Shown: positions 31,400 to 40,476 of the stretch, piece by piece
Layout: the number at the start of each line of letters is the position of its first letter
Position numbering within the stretch: position 1 is the stretch's first letter
NCBI RefSeq assembly: GCF_009857535.1
Contig: NZ_WWCS01000014.1
Location: forward strand, 62,001-126,000
Source: Duganella margarita
GTDB lineage: Bacteria > Pseudomonadota > Gammaproteobacteria > Burkholderiales > Burkholderiaceae_D
Reading direction: 5' to 3'
Length of the DNA stretch: 64,000 nt
Position numbers and translations under genes: made by a program
The notes under the pieces: generated by a model
The model's database searches: none
Told to the model about the DNA's origin: nothing
What the model saw: the letters and a program-made list of their open reading frames with translations, nothing else

Positions 31400-33037
31400 A
31401 TGAAAACCGCTCGCATCAAAGTCGCCACTCTCCTGATGACCGGCTTCGGGCTGATTTGCCTGTTTCTTGCCGCCGTCATTGCATTGGCCCTGGTGGAACA
31501 GGCCAAGCTGAATGACGCCGCCGCCACCATGGCCGACGACCGCTGGCCGAAAATCGAGCTGGCGACCGACGTGCGCCTGCGCGTGACCGATATCGCGGTC
31601 TCGCTGCGCAACCTGATGCTGACCACCGATGCCGCCGTGCGCACCCGCCAGGTTGACAGCATCGAGGGCTATCGGCGCGATGCCGACAGCAAGATCGCCG
31701 AACTGGACAGGCGCGTGGTGACGCCCGCCGGCCGCGCGGCGCTGGACAAAGTGCGCAGCGCCTATCAGGATTACGTCGCGGGCCAGCAAAAGCTGATCGC
31801 ACTAGTGCAGGCCGGTCGCGACGACGAGGCGCGCAATTACCTGAACACGCGCGTCAAGCCGATGCTGCAGGCCTGCCGCGACACGCTGGCGGCGCAGATC
31901 GGCAACGAAGTGTCATTGATGCGCGCCGCGCGAGAACGCGCGGCGGAGGCCTATGCCGCCACACGCCTCAAGATGCTGGCGCTGGGCGCGGCGGCGATGC
32001 TGATTTCAGTAGGGGTGGCGGCGGCCATCATCGGCCGCCTGCGGCGCGACCTGGGCGGCGAGCCGGGTCAGGCGGCGCGCACCGCCGCCGGCATCGCCGA
32101 TGGCGACCTGACGCGCGCCATCGCGCTACGCCACGGCGACCGCAGCAGCATACTGTACGAAATGGAGCATATGCGGGACAACCTCAGCCAGCTGGTGGCG
32201 CAAGTGCGCGCCGACACCGGGATGATCGCCGCCGCCTCCAGCCAGATCGCCAGCGGCAACCTCGATCTGTCGGCCCGCACCGAGCAGCAGGCTTCCAGTC
32301 TCCAGGAGACCGCCGCCGCCATGGAGGAACTGACCACCACCGTGCAGCAGAACGCCGACCATGCGGCGCGCGCCAACACGCTGGCGTCGCACGCCTCCTC
32401 GGTGGCCGGCAAGGGCGGCCAGGCGGTGGCCGCCGTCACGCAACGCATGGAAGCGATACGCGGTTCCGCCGCGCAGATGGCGGACATCATCGGCCTGATT
32501 GACGGCATCGCCTTCCAGACCAACATCCTGGCGCTCAACGCCGCCGTGGAGGCGGCGCGCGCCGGCGAGGCTGGACGCGGCTTTGCCGTGGTGGCGGGAG
32601 AAGTACGGCAACTGGCGCACCGCTCGTCCGAAGCGGCGCGCGACATCGGCAACTTGATCAAGGCGGCGGTGCAGCAGGTCGGCGCCGGCGACCAGCAGGT
32701 GCGCGAAGCCGCAGGCGCGATGCAGGACATCGTCGACAGCGTCGCCAACGTCGAACAGATCATGGCGCAGATCAAACATGCCAGCAGCGAGCAGCACGCC
32801 GGGATCCTGGCCTGCAGCCAGGCGGTGATGCAGATGGACCATGGCACGCAGCAGAACGCCGCGCTGGTGGAACAAGTCGCGGCGGCCGCGCATGCGCTGC
32901 AAGAACAGTCGGTGCAGCTGGAGCACGCCGTTTCGCGCTTCAAGATCGCCCCTGGCGATGACCGGCCGCGGCGCGCGCCGCTTATGCAGTCATTGCAGCG
33001 CATGCAGCGCGTGCCGACTTCCGCAGTGCGATCATGA
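31400..33037 (+). CDS. Methyl-accepting chemotaxis protein
   Basis: 545 residues. Transmembrane helix 1 (about 8-30), a four-helix-bundle ligand domain (about 31-190; KIELATDVRLRVTDIAVSLR is typical of this type), transmembrane helix 2 (about 192-212), HAMP, and a signalling domain with GIAFQTNILALNAAVEAARA and GRGFAVVAGEVRQLAHRSSE. It ends in a short basic tail with no CheR pentapeptide. The final codons overlap the next start as ATGA, so the receiver-EAL protein is made from the same transcript in step with this receptor. That tight coupling suggests direct signalling between the chemoreceptor and c-di-GMP turnover. Confidence 0.93.
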   Translation: MKTARIKVATLLMTGFGLICLFLAAVIALALVEQAKLNDAAATMADDRWPKIELATDVRLRVTDIAVSLRNLMLTTDAAVRTRQVDSIEGYRRDADSKIAELDRRVVTPAGRAALDKVRSAYQDYVAGQQKLIALVQAGRDDEARNYLNTRVKPMLQACRDTLAAQIGNEVSLMRAARERAAEAYAATRLKMLALGAAAMLISVGVAAAIIGRLRRDLGGEPGQAARTAAGIADGDLTRAIALRHGDRSSILYEMEHMRDNLSQLVAQVRADTGMIAAASSQIASGNLDLSARTEQQASSLQETAAAMEELTTTVQQNADHAARANTLASHASSVAGKGGQAVAAVTQRMEAIRGSAAQMADIIGLIDGIAFQTNILALNAAVEAARAGEAGRGFAVVAGEVRQLAHRSSEAARDIGNLIKAAVQQVGAGDQQVREAAGAMQDIVDSVANVEQIMAQIKHASSEQHAGILACSQAVMQMDHGTQQNAALVEQVAAAAHALQEQSVQLEHAVSRFKIAPGDDRPRRAPLMQSLQRMQRVPTSAVRS

Positions 33038-34308
33038 CCGGCCCCGCCGGCAAGCCGTCCGCGCTGCGCGCTGTCGTCATCGACGGCTGCCCCGCCGACC
33101 TGGAAGCCACCGTCGCGCAATGCCGCGCCGCTGGCGTCATCGTCAACGGCTGGTCCGACTGCGGCGCCGGCGCACTGGAACTGATTGAATCCCTGCCGGC
33201 TCCGCCCGACCTGGTCATCACGGAACTCGACCTGCCCGACATGGACGGCGCCGACCTGCTGCAGGCGCTCTCGATGCTGGAACCGGGCCTGCCGGTGGTG
33301 CTGGTCAGCCGCCACAGCGCGCGCCTGCACGACGCCGCGCTGACCTTGGCCGCCGCGCTCGGACTGGAAGCGCTGGGCGCCCTGAACAAGCCACTGGCAG
33401 CACAAGCACTGCAAGACCTGACCCGCGGCTGCGCAAACGCCGCCGCCCGCGCGGCCGCGCTGCGGGTGTTGCCGCCGCGCTGCGACGCCGACGCGCCCCG
33501 GCCCGACGCCGGCGAACTGCTTGGCGCCGTCCGCCAGCAGCAGTTCGACCTGTATTACCAGCCCAAGACCGCATTGCATGACGGCGTGCTGCGCGGCGTC
33601 GAAGCCTTGCTGCGTTGGCGCCATCCGCATCACGGCCTGCTGTCGCCGGCCTGCTTCCTGCCACAGGCGGAAGCGGCCAGCCTGGTCGACATCCTCACCG
33701 TGGAAGTAGTCCGGATGGCGCTGCGCGACTGGCGCCACTGGCATGCCGAAGGCCTGTCGCTGCCAATTTCGATCAACCTGTCGCCGCTGTCGCTGGCCGA
33801 CCCGCACCTTGCGGAACAACTGATCAAGGCCGTCAACGACGCCGGCGTGCCGCCGCGCGCCATCACCTTCGAGATTATCGAGCACGAAGAAATCGCCGAC
33901 CTGGCGACCGCGCTGCGCATCCTCATCAAGCTGCGCATGCACGGCTTCGGCCTGGCGCTGGACGATTACGGCGCCGGTTACGCCTCACTGTTGCAGCTGT
34001 CACGCTTTCCGTTCACCGAGCTGAAACTGGACCGCTGTCTGGTGCACAACGCCAGCAGGCGCCCGCACATGCACGCGTTGCTGCGCCACGCCATCGCCAC
34101 CGCGCGCGCGATCGGCGTCACCAGCGTGGCGGAAGGCATCGAACGGGAACAGGATCGGCTGCTGTTGCGCGAACTGGGATGCGACCTGGCGCAGGGTTAC
34201 CTGATCGCCAGGCCGATGCCGGCCGCTGCGCTGCCGCTGTGGCGCGGCAAATCAGCTGCGGCAGGCAAAGTTGCAGGGACGGGTGCGGTGATCCAGCTGC
34301 GACCGTAG
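33034..34308 (+). CDS. Receiver-EAL c-di-GMP phosphodiesterase with Glu at the phosphorylation site
   Basis: 424 residues. Receiver-like domain (about 10-130) fused to an EAL domain (about 155-405). The receiver keeps the fold (AVVIDGCP, PLVVLVS-like strand, LNKPL with the Lys) but the phospho-acceptor is Glu64 in LVITELDLPDMDG, where active receivers have Asp. Glu often mimics phospho-Asp, so the output may be locked on. The EAL half is complete: EAL at 190-192, SINLSP, FEIIEHEE, DDYGAGYASL, LKLDRCLV, VAEGIE and AQGYLIARPMP. The layout resembles RocR/PvrR of Pseudomonas. ATGA-coupled to the chemoreceptor gene upstream. Confidence 0.9.
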   Translation: MTGPAGKPSALRAVVIDGCPADLEATVAQCRAAGVIVNGWSDCGAGALELIESLPAPPDLVITELDLPDMDGADLLQALSMLEPGLPVVLVSRHSARLHDAALTLAAALGLEALGALNKPLAAQALQDLTRGCANAAARAAALRVLPPRCDADAPRPDAGELLGAVRQQQFDLYYQPKTALHDGVLRGVEALLRWRHPHHGLLSPACFLPQAEAASLVDILTVEVVRMALRDWRHWHAEGLSLPISINLSPLSLADPHLAEQLIKAVNDAGVPPRAITFEIIEHEEIADLATALRILIKLRMHGFGLALDDYGAGYASLLQLSRFPFTELKLDRCLVHNASRRPHMHALLRHAIATARAIGVTSVAEGIEREQDRLLLRELGCDLAQGYLIARPMPAAALPLWRGKSAAAGKVAGTGAVIQLRP

Positions 34309-34332
34309 GGACTGGCTCGCGGCCGGTGTTCA

Positions 34333-35253
34333 CTAGGAGATGTTATAGCGATCGCACGGTTCCATTTGATCCGGCACTTGTTCGCCGCACTGCTCCAGCA
34401 GCGAGCGTTCGATATTGCGCGTCATGGCGTTCAGCGCCAGGCAGTTGGGATCGGTGCCGAACGGCTCCGAAATCTCCTGCGCGATCGCTTCCAGCGCAAA
34501 CAGCGTGTAGGCCACGAACACGCATACCAGCGGCGTCGCCATGCCCAGGTCCGCCACCAGCCCAAACGGCAGCATGAAGCAGTACAGATACACGGTCCGG
34601 TGCACCAGCACGCCGTAGGCGAACGGAATCGGCGTATTCGAGATGCGCTCGCAACCGCCGACGGCGGCCGCCAACTCGCTGACCTGGGCGTCCAGTAGCC
34701 ACAGCAGCGGTTCGCCCTCGCCGCGTTTGCGGCCGGCGCGCGACAGCATCAGGCGGATGCGGTCCAGCAGCGCCACCGGAATATAATGCATGCCACTCAA
34801 TTCCTGGCACTCCTGCGGCGAAAGATAGCGCGCCAGGTCTGCCCCGGGATCGGTCTTGCGCAGCTGGTGCGTGAGTGCGTAGACGAAGGCGATCAGGCGC
34901 TGCACGAACAGCTTGCGCTCGAAGCCATCGCCGTCCTGCGGCAGGTAGTTGACCACTTGCGACGTAAGTGCCCGCGCCGCGATCAGGATGCGGCCCCAGA
35001 TCTGGCGCGCTTCGACATAGCGCGCATAGGCGGCATTGTTGCGGAACGCCAGGAAGATCGCCAGGCTAACGCCGATCAGCGGGAAAGGCACGGTATCGAG
35101 CGGCATCTTGCCGCCCATGATGTGGCCATGGGTGATGACCGCCACCCCGCTGATGGCCAGGATGATCAGCAGCTGCGGCACGATGGATTTGAGTACGGAG
35201 CCATCCCAGATGAACAGCATCCGCAACCAGTTGGCTGGCGGACGGATGATCAT
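34333..35253 (-). CDS. Bestrophin-like (YneE/UPF0187) membrane protein
   Basis: 306 residues. Four membrane helices in two pairs (about 24-42, 52-72, 208-228, 238-256). Family motifs are PFPLIGVSLAIFLAFRNNAA and YARYVEARQIWGRI early, and a late conserved acidic stretch (EPFGTDPNCLALNAMTRNIE) corresponding to the bestrophin Ca-clasp region. Bacterial bestrophins form pentameric cation- or anion-selective channels. The true start is the ATG at 35253, which overlaps the stop of the upstream molybdoenzyme gene (ATGA); the longer frame to 35439 lies within that gene. Translational coupling to a formate-dehydrogenase-like enzyme is unusual and suggests ion movement linked to its reaction. Confidence 0.88.
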   Translation of the reverse strand: MIIRPPANWLRMLFIWDGSVLKSIVPQLLIILAISGVAVITHGHIMGGKMPLDTVPFPLIGVSLAIFLAFRNNAAYARYVEARQIWGRILIAARALTSQVVNYLPQDGDGFERKLFVQRLIAFVYALTHQLRKTDPGADLARYLSPQECQELSGMHYIPVALLDRIRLMLSRAGRKRGEGEPLLWLLDAQVSELAAAVGGCERISNTPIPFAYGVLVHRTVYLYCFMLPFGLVADLGMATPLVCVFVAYTLFALEAIAQEISEPFGTDPNCLALNAMTRNIERSLLEQCGEQVPDQMEPCDRYNIS

Positions 35254-37565
35254 GATGCCGCCGCTGCCGTCAACAAGACCGGAATCGATTTGGAGGTCGG
35301 CGTGCCGGCCCCATCGGCCACGCTGGCCAGCGGCACCAGCGGATTGGTCTCCGGGTAGTAGGCGCCGATGCAGCCGCGCGGGATATCGTAGGCCACCAGC
35401 ATAAAGCCAGCGGCGCGGCGCTCGATGCCGTCGTCCCACACGCTCTGCACATCCACCCAGTCGCCGGCCTTCATGCCCAGCATGTCGATGTCGGCCTGGT
35501 TGATGAAGATCACCCGGCGCATGCCGAACACACCCCGATAGCGGTCATCCATTGCATAGATGGTGGTGTTGTACTGGTCGTGCGAGCGGGTGGTCATCAT
35601 CACCATCAACTTTTCGCCGTGCCTGGCGCGCGCGCGGTGGATCGGCGTGTCCAGTTCAATCCCGTGTGTCACGAATTGCGCCTTGCCGCTGGTGGTATGC
35701 CATTCGCGCTCGCGCGAAGCCACCTTGAGGTGGAAGCCGCCCGGCCTGGCCACGCGCGCGTTGTAGTCGTAAAAATCGTCGAACACTTTTTCGATATCGT
35801 CGCGGATCAGCGCATAGTCGTTGCGGTAGGCCTTCCACTTCAGCTGATAGCGCTCGCCCAGCGTGGCCTGCGCCATGCGCGAGACGATGGCGATTTCCGA
35901 CAGCAGGTCCGGCGCCGCCGGCTTGTTCAGGCCAAACGAAATGTGCACCATGCTCATCGAGTCTTCCACCGTCACGCCTTGCGGCACGCCATTCTGCGCA
36001 TCGATCTCGGTACGGCCCAGCGTCGGCAGGATCAGCGCCTTGCGGCCGTGGATCAAATGGCTGCGATTGAGCTTGGTGGCCACATGCGCCGTCAACGCGC
36101 ACGATTGCAGCGCCTTGAAGGTCAGCGGCGTGTCCGGCGTGGCCATGGCGAAGTTGCCGCCCAGGCCCACGAACACCTTGACCTTCCCCTCCGCCATGGC
36201 GCCGATGGTGGCCACCACGTCCAGCCCATGCTGGCGCGGCGGCACGAAGCCGAATACGCGTTCCATGCGGTCGAGGAAGGCGGTGGTTGGCTGTTCCTCG
36301 ATGCCCACGGTGCGGTCGCCCTGCACATTGGAGTGGCCGCGCACCGGGCACAGACCGGCGCCCTGGCGGCCGATATTGCCGCGCATGAGCATCAGGTTGG
36401 ACAGCATCTGGATCGTCGCCACCGAATTTTTATGCTGGGTCAGGCCCATGCCCCAGGTGGCGATCACGCGTTCGCCGCGCGCGTAGATCTCCGCCAGCTG
36501 GTCAATCTGCTCGCGCGACACGCCGGATTCCGCCACCAGCAGCGGCCATTTTTCGGCGCGCAGATCACGCGCAAATTCCTGGAAGCCGGTGGTGTGCTGG
36601 GCGATGAAATCGAGATCAATCAGGCGCTTCGTGCCGATCAATACCGCCCGGTCGTCCAGTTCCAGCAGACGCTTGGCCAGGGCCTTGATCAGCGCCAGGT
36701 CACCGCTCAGCTTGGGCTGCACGAACAGCGAGCTGATCGGCGTGCTGGACATGGTCAGCATCTCCAGCGGATGCTGCGGACTGGTAAACCGCTCCAGCCC
36801 ACGCTCGCGCAGCGGATTGATGGAGACGATGGTGGCGCCGCGCCTGGCGCATTCGCGCAATTCGCCCAGCATGCGCGGGTGATTGGTGGCCGGATTCTGG
36901 CCGAAGATCAGCAGCGTGTCGGCGTGTTCGAAATCGTCCAGCGTCACTGTCCCCTTGCCAATGCCGACGGTGCCGGGCAAGCCGCGGCTGGTGGCCTCGT
37001 GACACATATTGGAGCAGTCCGGGAAGTTGTTGGTGCCGAAGGCGCGCACAAACAGCTGGTACAGAAAGGCCGCCTCGTTACTGGCGCGGCCGGAGGTATA
37101 AAACGCTGCCTGGTTGGGGTCATCCAGCGCATTCAGTTCGTCGGCGATCAGGCGGAAGGCATCGTCCCACGCAATCGGCGCGTACTTGTCGCTGGCCGGG
37201 TCGTAAACCATGGGATGCGTCAGGCGGCCATGCTGTTCCAGCTCATAATCCGATTGCTGCAGCAGTTCGGCAACCGTATGCGCGGCAAAGAAATCCGGCG
37301 TCACGCGCTTGCTGGTCGATTCCGCCGCCACCGCCTTGACGCCGTTCTCGCAGAATTCAAAGGTGGAAGAATGCTCACGGTCCGGCCATGCGCAACCGGG
37401 GCAATCAAAGCCATCCGGCTGGTTCTGCGCGAACAGCGACTTGTAATTGACGCCGCTCACGCGCTCCTTGATCAGGTTTATCGCCACATACTTCAACGCG
37501 CCCCAGCCGGCGGCGGCGTGCTGATAGGGTGCGATGTGTCCCGTTTTTTCTTCTTGCTCGGCCAT
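35250..37565 (-). CDS. FdhF/YdeP-family molybdopterin oxidoreductase
   Basis: 771 residues. The iron-sulphur region DCPGCAWPD and FCENG gives Cys55, Cys58 and Cys72 as cluster ligands. Molybdopterin-guanine-dinucleotide binding segments follow (FYTSGRASNEAAFLYQLFVR, NFPDCSNMCHEATSRGLPG, IFGQNPATNHPRML, RGNIGRQGAGLCPVRGHSNV and TTRSHDQYNTTIYAMDDRYR). No Tat signal: it is cytoplasmic. YdeP in E. coli is linked to acid resistance, but the biochemical reaction of this FdhF-like branch is not settled, so formate dehydrogenase should not be assumed. Start chosen at 37565 with AAGGAG 8 nt upstream. It overlaps the bestrophin-like gene by 4 nt. Confidence 0.92.
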   Translation of the reverse strand: MAEQEEKTGHIAPYQHAAAGWGALKYVAINLIKERVSGVNYKSLFAQNQPDGFDCPGCAWPDREHSSTFEFCENGVKAVAAESTSKRVTPDFFAAHTVAELLQQSDYELEQHGRLTHPMVYDPASDKYAPIAWDDAFRLIADELNALDDPNQAAFYTSGRASNEAAFLYQLFVRAFGTNNFPDCSNMCHEATSRGLPGTVGIGKGTVTLDDFEHADTLLIFGQNPATNHPRMLGELRECARRGATIVSINPLRERGLERFTSPQHPLEMLTMSSTPISSLFVQPKLSGDLALIKALAKRLLELDDRAVLIGTKRLIDLDFIAQHTTGFQEFARDLRAEKWPLLVAESGVSREQIDQLAEIYARGERVIATWGMGLTQHKNSVATIQMLSNLMLMRGNIGRQGAGLCPVRGHSNVQGDRTVGIEEQPTTAFLDRMERVFGFVPPRQHGLDVVATIGAMAEGKVKVFVGLGGNFAMATPDTPLTFKALQSCALTAHVATKLNRSHLIHGRKALILPTLGRTEIDAQNGVPQGVTVEDSMSMVHISFGLNKPAAPDLLSEIAIVSRMAQATLGERYQLKWKAYRNDYALIRDDIEKVFDDFYDYNARVARPGGFHLKVASREREWHTTSGKAQFVTHGIELDTPIHRARARHGEKLMVMMTTRSHDQYNTTIYAMDDRYRGVFGMRRVIFINQADIDMLGMKAGDWVDVQSVWDDGIERRAAGFMLVAYDIPRGCIGAYYPETNPLVPLASVADGAGTPTSKSIPVLLTAAAAS

Positions 37566-37577
37566 GATGAATGCTCC

Positions 37578-40328
37578 TTAGATTGACGTGTCCAGCATAG
37601 CGTCAGCCAGCTTCCGGGAAGGAGCACAGAACACCCCCGCCTCGGGGAGTACAGCGAGCTCCCCCAGCGGCACGGCGCGTCCGAACAGGTAGCCCTGGAA
37701 AGCGTTGCAGCCAAAGGCTTCCAGCGCCGACCACTGCTCGCGCGTCTCCACGCCTTCCGCCACCACCGCCAGGTCCATGCTGTACGCCAGCGTGATGATG
37801 GCGCGCACAATGCTGGAGGCGTGGCGGGTATGCAGCATGTCGTGCACGAACGAACGGTCGATTTTCAGCTGATCGATCGGCAGCAGCTTCAGATAGCTCA
37901 GCGATGAATAGCCGGTGCCGAAATCGTCCAGCGCAAAGCCGACGCCGTGGGCTTTCAAGGTTGTCATCTTTGCGATCACGTCATCCATGTCGGCCAGCAG
38001 CATGCTTTCGGTCAGTTCCAGTTTGAGCAGACGCGGATCGGCGCCGGTGCGCTCCAGCACCGCCAGCACCTGGTCGACAAACGCCGGCTGGCGGAACTGG
38101 CGCGCGCTGACGTTGACCGCCATGGTCAGGTGCGCGCTGTCGGCCGCCGTCGCCCAGCACACCAGCTGGCGGCAGGCCGCTTCCAGCACCCAGTCGCCCA
38201 GTTCGACGATCAGGCCGGACTTCTCGGCTTGCGGAATGAATTCGCCGGGGCCGATCAGGCCGCGTTGCGGATGCTGCCAGCGCAGCAGCGCTTCCACCCC
38301 GGTGACGCGGCCGCCGGTGTCCACCACCGGCTGGTAATACAGCCGCAATTCGTCGCGCTGCAAGGCGTAACGCAGGTCCGCTTCCAGCGTGGCGGAAGCG
38401 TCCAGCGCCACCTGCATATGCGGATCGAAGAAGCGGAAGGTGGCGCGGCCGGCCGCCTTGGCTTCATACATCGCCATGTCGGCCTGGCGCAGCAAGTCGT
38501 TGATGGTGTGATGCTCGGCGCCGAACAGCACCACGCCGATACTCGGCGTGCTGCGCACTTCGTGGCCCTCCAGCAGATAGCAGCGGCTCAGCGAATCGAG
38601 CACCTTGCCGGCGACGGCGGCGGCATTGCCCATGGCCTGCTGTTGATCCTGGCCCAGGTCTTCCAGCAGGATGACGAATTCGTCGCCGCCCAGCCGCGCC
38701 ACGGTATCGGTTTCGCGGGTCACTTCGCCCAGGCGGAACGCCACCATCTCCAGCAAGCGGTCGCCCATGTCGTGGCCCAGGGTGTCGTTCAGGGATTTGA
38801 AGTTATCCAGATCGACAAACAGCACCGCGCCGTGCAGGCTGCTGCGTGTGGCCTTGGCGATGGCATGGTGCAGCCGGTCCAGCAGCAGGCGGCGGTTGGG
38901 CAGATTGGTCAGGCCGTCGTAGAAGGCCAGGTGGGCAATCTCGGCCTCCGCCAGCTTGCGCGCGCTGATGTCCATGCGCGTGCCCAGCATGCGCAGCGGC
39001 TTGCCGTCGGCGGCGCGCTCCACCACCCGCCCCCGGCTCTGCACCCAGATCCAGTGGCCGGCCCGGTGGCGCATGCGGTATTCGGCCTCGAACGAGCGTG
39101 AGCCGTCGGCCAGGTGGGCGGCTAACGCCGCCTCGATACCGGGGATGTCGTCGTTCTTGACCATGCCGCGCCAATCGACAACGCCCACGTTCAGCTCTTC
39201 CTCGGTGTAGCCCAGCATGGCGGCGGCGCGCCCGTCCACCGTGCGGCGATCGTTTACCATATGCCATTCCCACAGCCCCAGATTGGCGCCGTTGAGCGCC
39301 AGTTCGATCTTCTCTGCGGCGGCGGCCTGCTCTTCCTCGCGCGCCTCGGCCAGGTCTTCCAGCACCTGCCGGCGGCGCTGCACCAGGATCAAGCCGCCGC
39401 TGGCGGTCACACCGAACACCAGCCACGCAACGCCACAGGTCCAGGCCATGCTATGCCAGCCGGCGGCCACCAGGGCCTGGTTGCGGCCCAGGCTCACCAC
39501 CAGCGTCTTGTCCAGTCCAAGGCCGCGCAGCAACATGGTGCGCTGGACCACCAATCGCTGCTCGCCGCTGGCGGTCACGCCATCGAACACGGTTTCCGAG
39601 CGATGGCTGTTCTGGTGACGCACAAAGAACGGATCGGGGGCGGCGCCGGCATTGCGCATGGCGGCGGGATCGGCCGGCACAAACAGGATGCGGCGGCCGC
39701 TGTCTTCGGTGATGGCGCTGTTCATGTCCGGCGCATACAGCGCCGAGCGCATCACGGCGTCAAAATATTCGGGGTTGAGGATGGCGCTGACAGCGCCGTT
39801 GTTCCTGCCGTCCGGCCCTACCAGCGCCATCGACAGCTTGATGTTGAAGACGCCGGGCGTATTTTCGTAAGGCTGCGACAGATACAGCGTGTCCGGATCG
39901 CGCATATGCTCGACGCGGCTGGTGTAGTTCTGGTCATCCAGGCGGCGGTCGCGCAGGTCGTCGTCGGACATCACGATCTCGCCTTTGCGGTCCAGCACCA
40001 GCAGTGCGCGCACGCCGGGCATGGCGCGCTTGAGCGATTGCAGCAGCGTGCGGCGGCAATCGGCGGTGCAGTTGCCGCCACCACGCAAGGCATCGCGCAC
40101 GCTGTCGAGCGCGCTGCGCACGCCTTCCAGCTGGTGACTCAGGTTTTCGTCGATGATCAGCGTCTGCAGGCGCATCCGCTCGATATTGGAGGTCAGCAGG
40201 AGGCCGCGCTCATTCCAGACGAAATAGGTAATCAACAAGCCGCTGAGCGCCAGCACGAAGGCCAGCATCAGCCATTCGACGGCGCCGCTCCGCACGCCGG
40301 AAAACTTCTTGTAACGTTGGACGAACAT
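37578..40328 (-). CDS. Membrane GGDEF/EAL protein with periplasmic Cache-like domain and PAS
   Basis: 916 residues. Transmembrane helix (about 14-36), periplasmic Cache/CHASE-like domain (about 40-275, LDRKGEIVMSDDDLRDR and FNIKLSMALVGPDGR), second helix (about 288-310), PAS/PAC (about 335-465), GGDEF (motif intact at 547-551, VARLGGDEFVILLEDL) and EAL (EAL at 679-681, with NVSARQF, LTESMLL, DDFGTGYSSLSYLK, LKIDRSFV and VAEGVETREQW). Bifunctional by motifs. The ATG at 40328 has an excellent AGGGAGGA Shine-Dalgarno; an upstream ATG at 40349 lies at the predicted transcription start and is rejected. A 12-bp dyad overlaps the promoter. A chemoreceptor gene precedes it on the same strand. Confidence 0.92.
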   Translation of the reverse strand: MFVQRYKKFSGVRSGAVEWLMLAFVLALSGLLITYFVWNERGLLLTSNIERMRLQTLIIDENLSHQLEGVRSALDSVRDALRGGGNCTADCRRTLLQSLKRAMPGVRALLVLDRKGEIVMSDDDLRDRRLDDQNYTSRVEHMRDPDTLYLSQPYENTPGVFNIKLSMALVGPDGRNNGAVSAILNPEYFDAVMRSALYAPDMNSAITEDSGRRILFVPADPAAMRNAGAAPDPFFVRHQNSHRSETVFDGVTASGEQRLVVQRTMLLRGLGLDKTLVVSLGRNQALVAAGWHSMAWTCGVAWLVFGVTASGGLILVQRRRQVLEDLAEAREEEQAAAAEKIELALNGANLGLWEWHMVNDRRTVDGRAAAMLGYTEEELNVGVVDWRGMVKNDDIPGIEAALAAHLADGSRSFEAEYRMRHRAGHWIWVQSRGRVVERAADGKPLRMLGTRMDISARKLAEAEIAHLAFYDGLTNLPNRRLLLDRLHHAIAKATRSSLHGAVLFVDLDNFKSLNDTLGHDMGDRLLEMVAFRLGEVTRETDTVARLGGDEFVILLEDLGQDQQQAMGNAAAVAGKVLDSLSRCYLLEGHEVRSTPSIGVVLFGAEHHTINDLLRQADMAMYEAKAAGRATFRFFDPHMQVALDASATLEADLRYALQRDELRLYYQPVVDTGGRVTGVEALLRWQHPQRGLIGPGEFIPQAEKSGLIVELGDWVLEAACRQLVCWATAADSAHLTMAVNVSARQFRQPAFVDQVLAVLERTGADPRLLKLELTESMLLADMDDVIAKMTTLKAHGVGFALDDFGTGYSSLSYLKLLPIDQLKIDRSFVHDMLHTRHASSIVRAIITLAYSMDLAVVAEGVETREQWSALEAFGCNAFQGYLFGRAVPLGELAVLPEAGVFCAPSRKLADAMLDTSI

Positions 40329-40331
40329 ACT

Positions 40332-40373
40332 TCCTCCCTGATTGAGCATGACTCAATATAAAATCAGGGAGGA
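40332..40373 (-). promoter_or_regulatory. Long dyad spanning -10 region and Shine-Dalgarno of the GGDEF/EAL gene
   Basis: TCCTCCCTGATT (40332-40343) and AATCAGGGAGGA (40362-40373) form a perfect 12-bp inverted repeat with an 18-nt centre. Within it ATTGAG (40341-40346) and CTCAAT (40352-40357) form a second dyad. The arm near the gene is the Shine-Dalgarno itself. Because the -10 box lies between the arms, the dyad is more likely a DNA operator than an mRNA hairpin. Confidence 0.6.
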
Positions 40374-40383
40374 TTGATTGAAA
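40355..40383 (-). promoter_or_regulatory. Promoter of the GGDEF/EAL gene
   Basis: On the reverse strand TTTCAA (40378-40383) and TATATT (40355-40360) are 17 bp apart. The predicted transcription start near 40348 leaves a 20-nt leader carrying AGGGAGGA. One arm of the 12-bp dyad occupies the spacer. Confidence 0.55.
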
Positions 40384-40476
40384 TTGCACCTTCGTATACG
40401 TACTCATACCAAGGTTTAGGTCAAGCGGCGCAAGTGACCGAGCATCTGGCCGCGCGGGATAGGCTCTCCCCTCCCG

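Noticed and set aside
34333..35439. Longer start of the bestrophin-like gene
   Set aside because: The first 62 codons lie inside the molybdoenzyme gene in another frame and are Arg/Gly-rich; ATG 35253 gives the proper N-terminus and an ATGA overlap.
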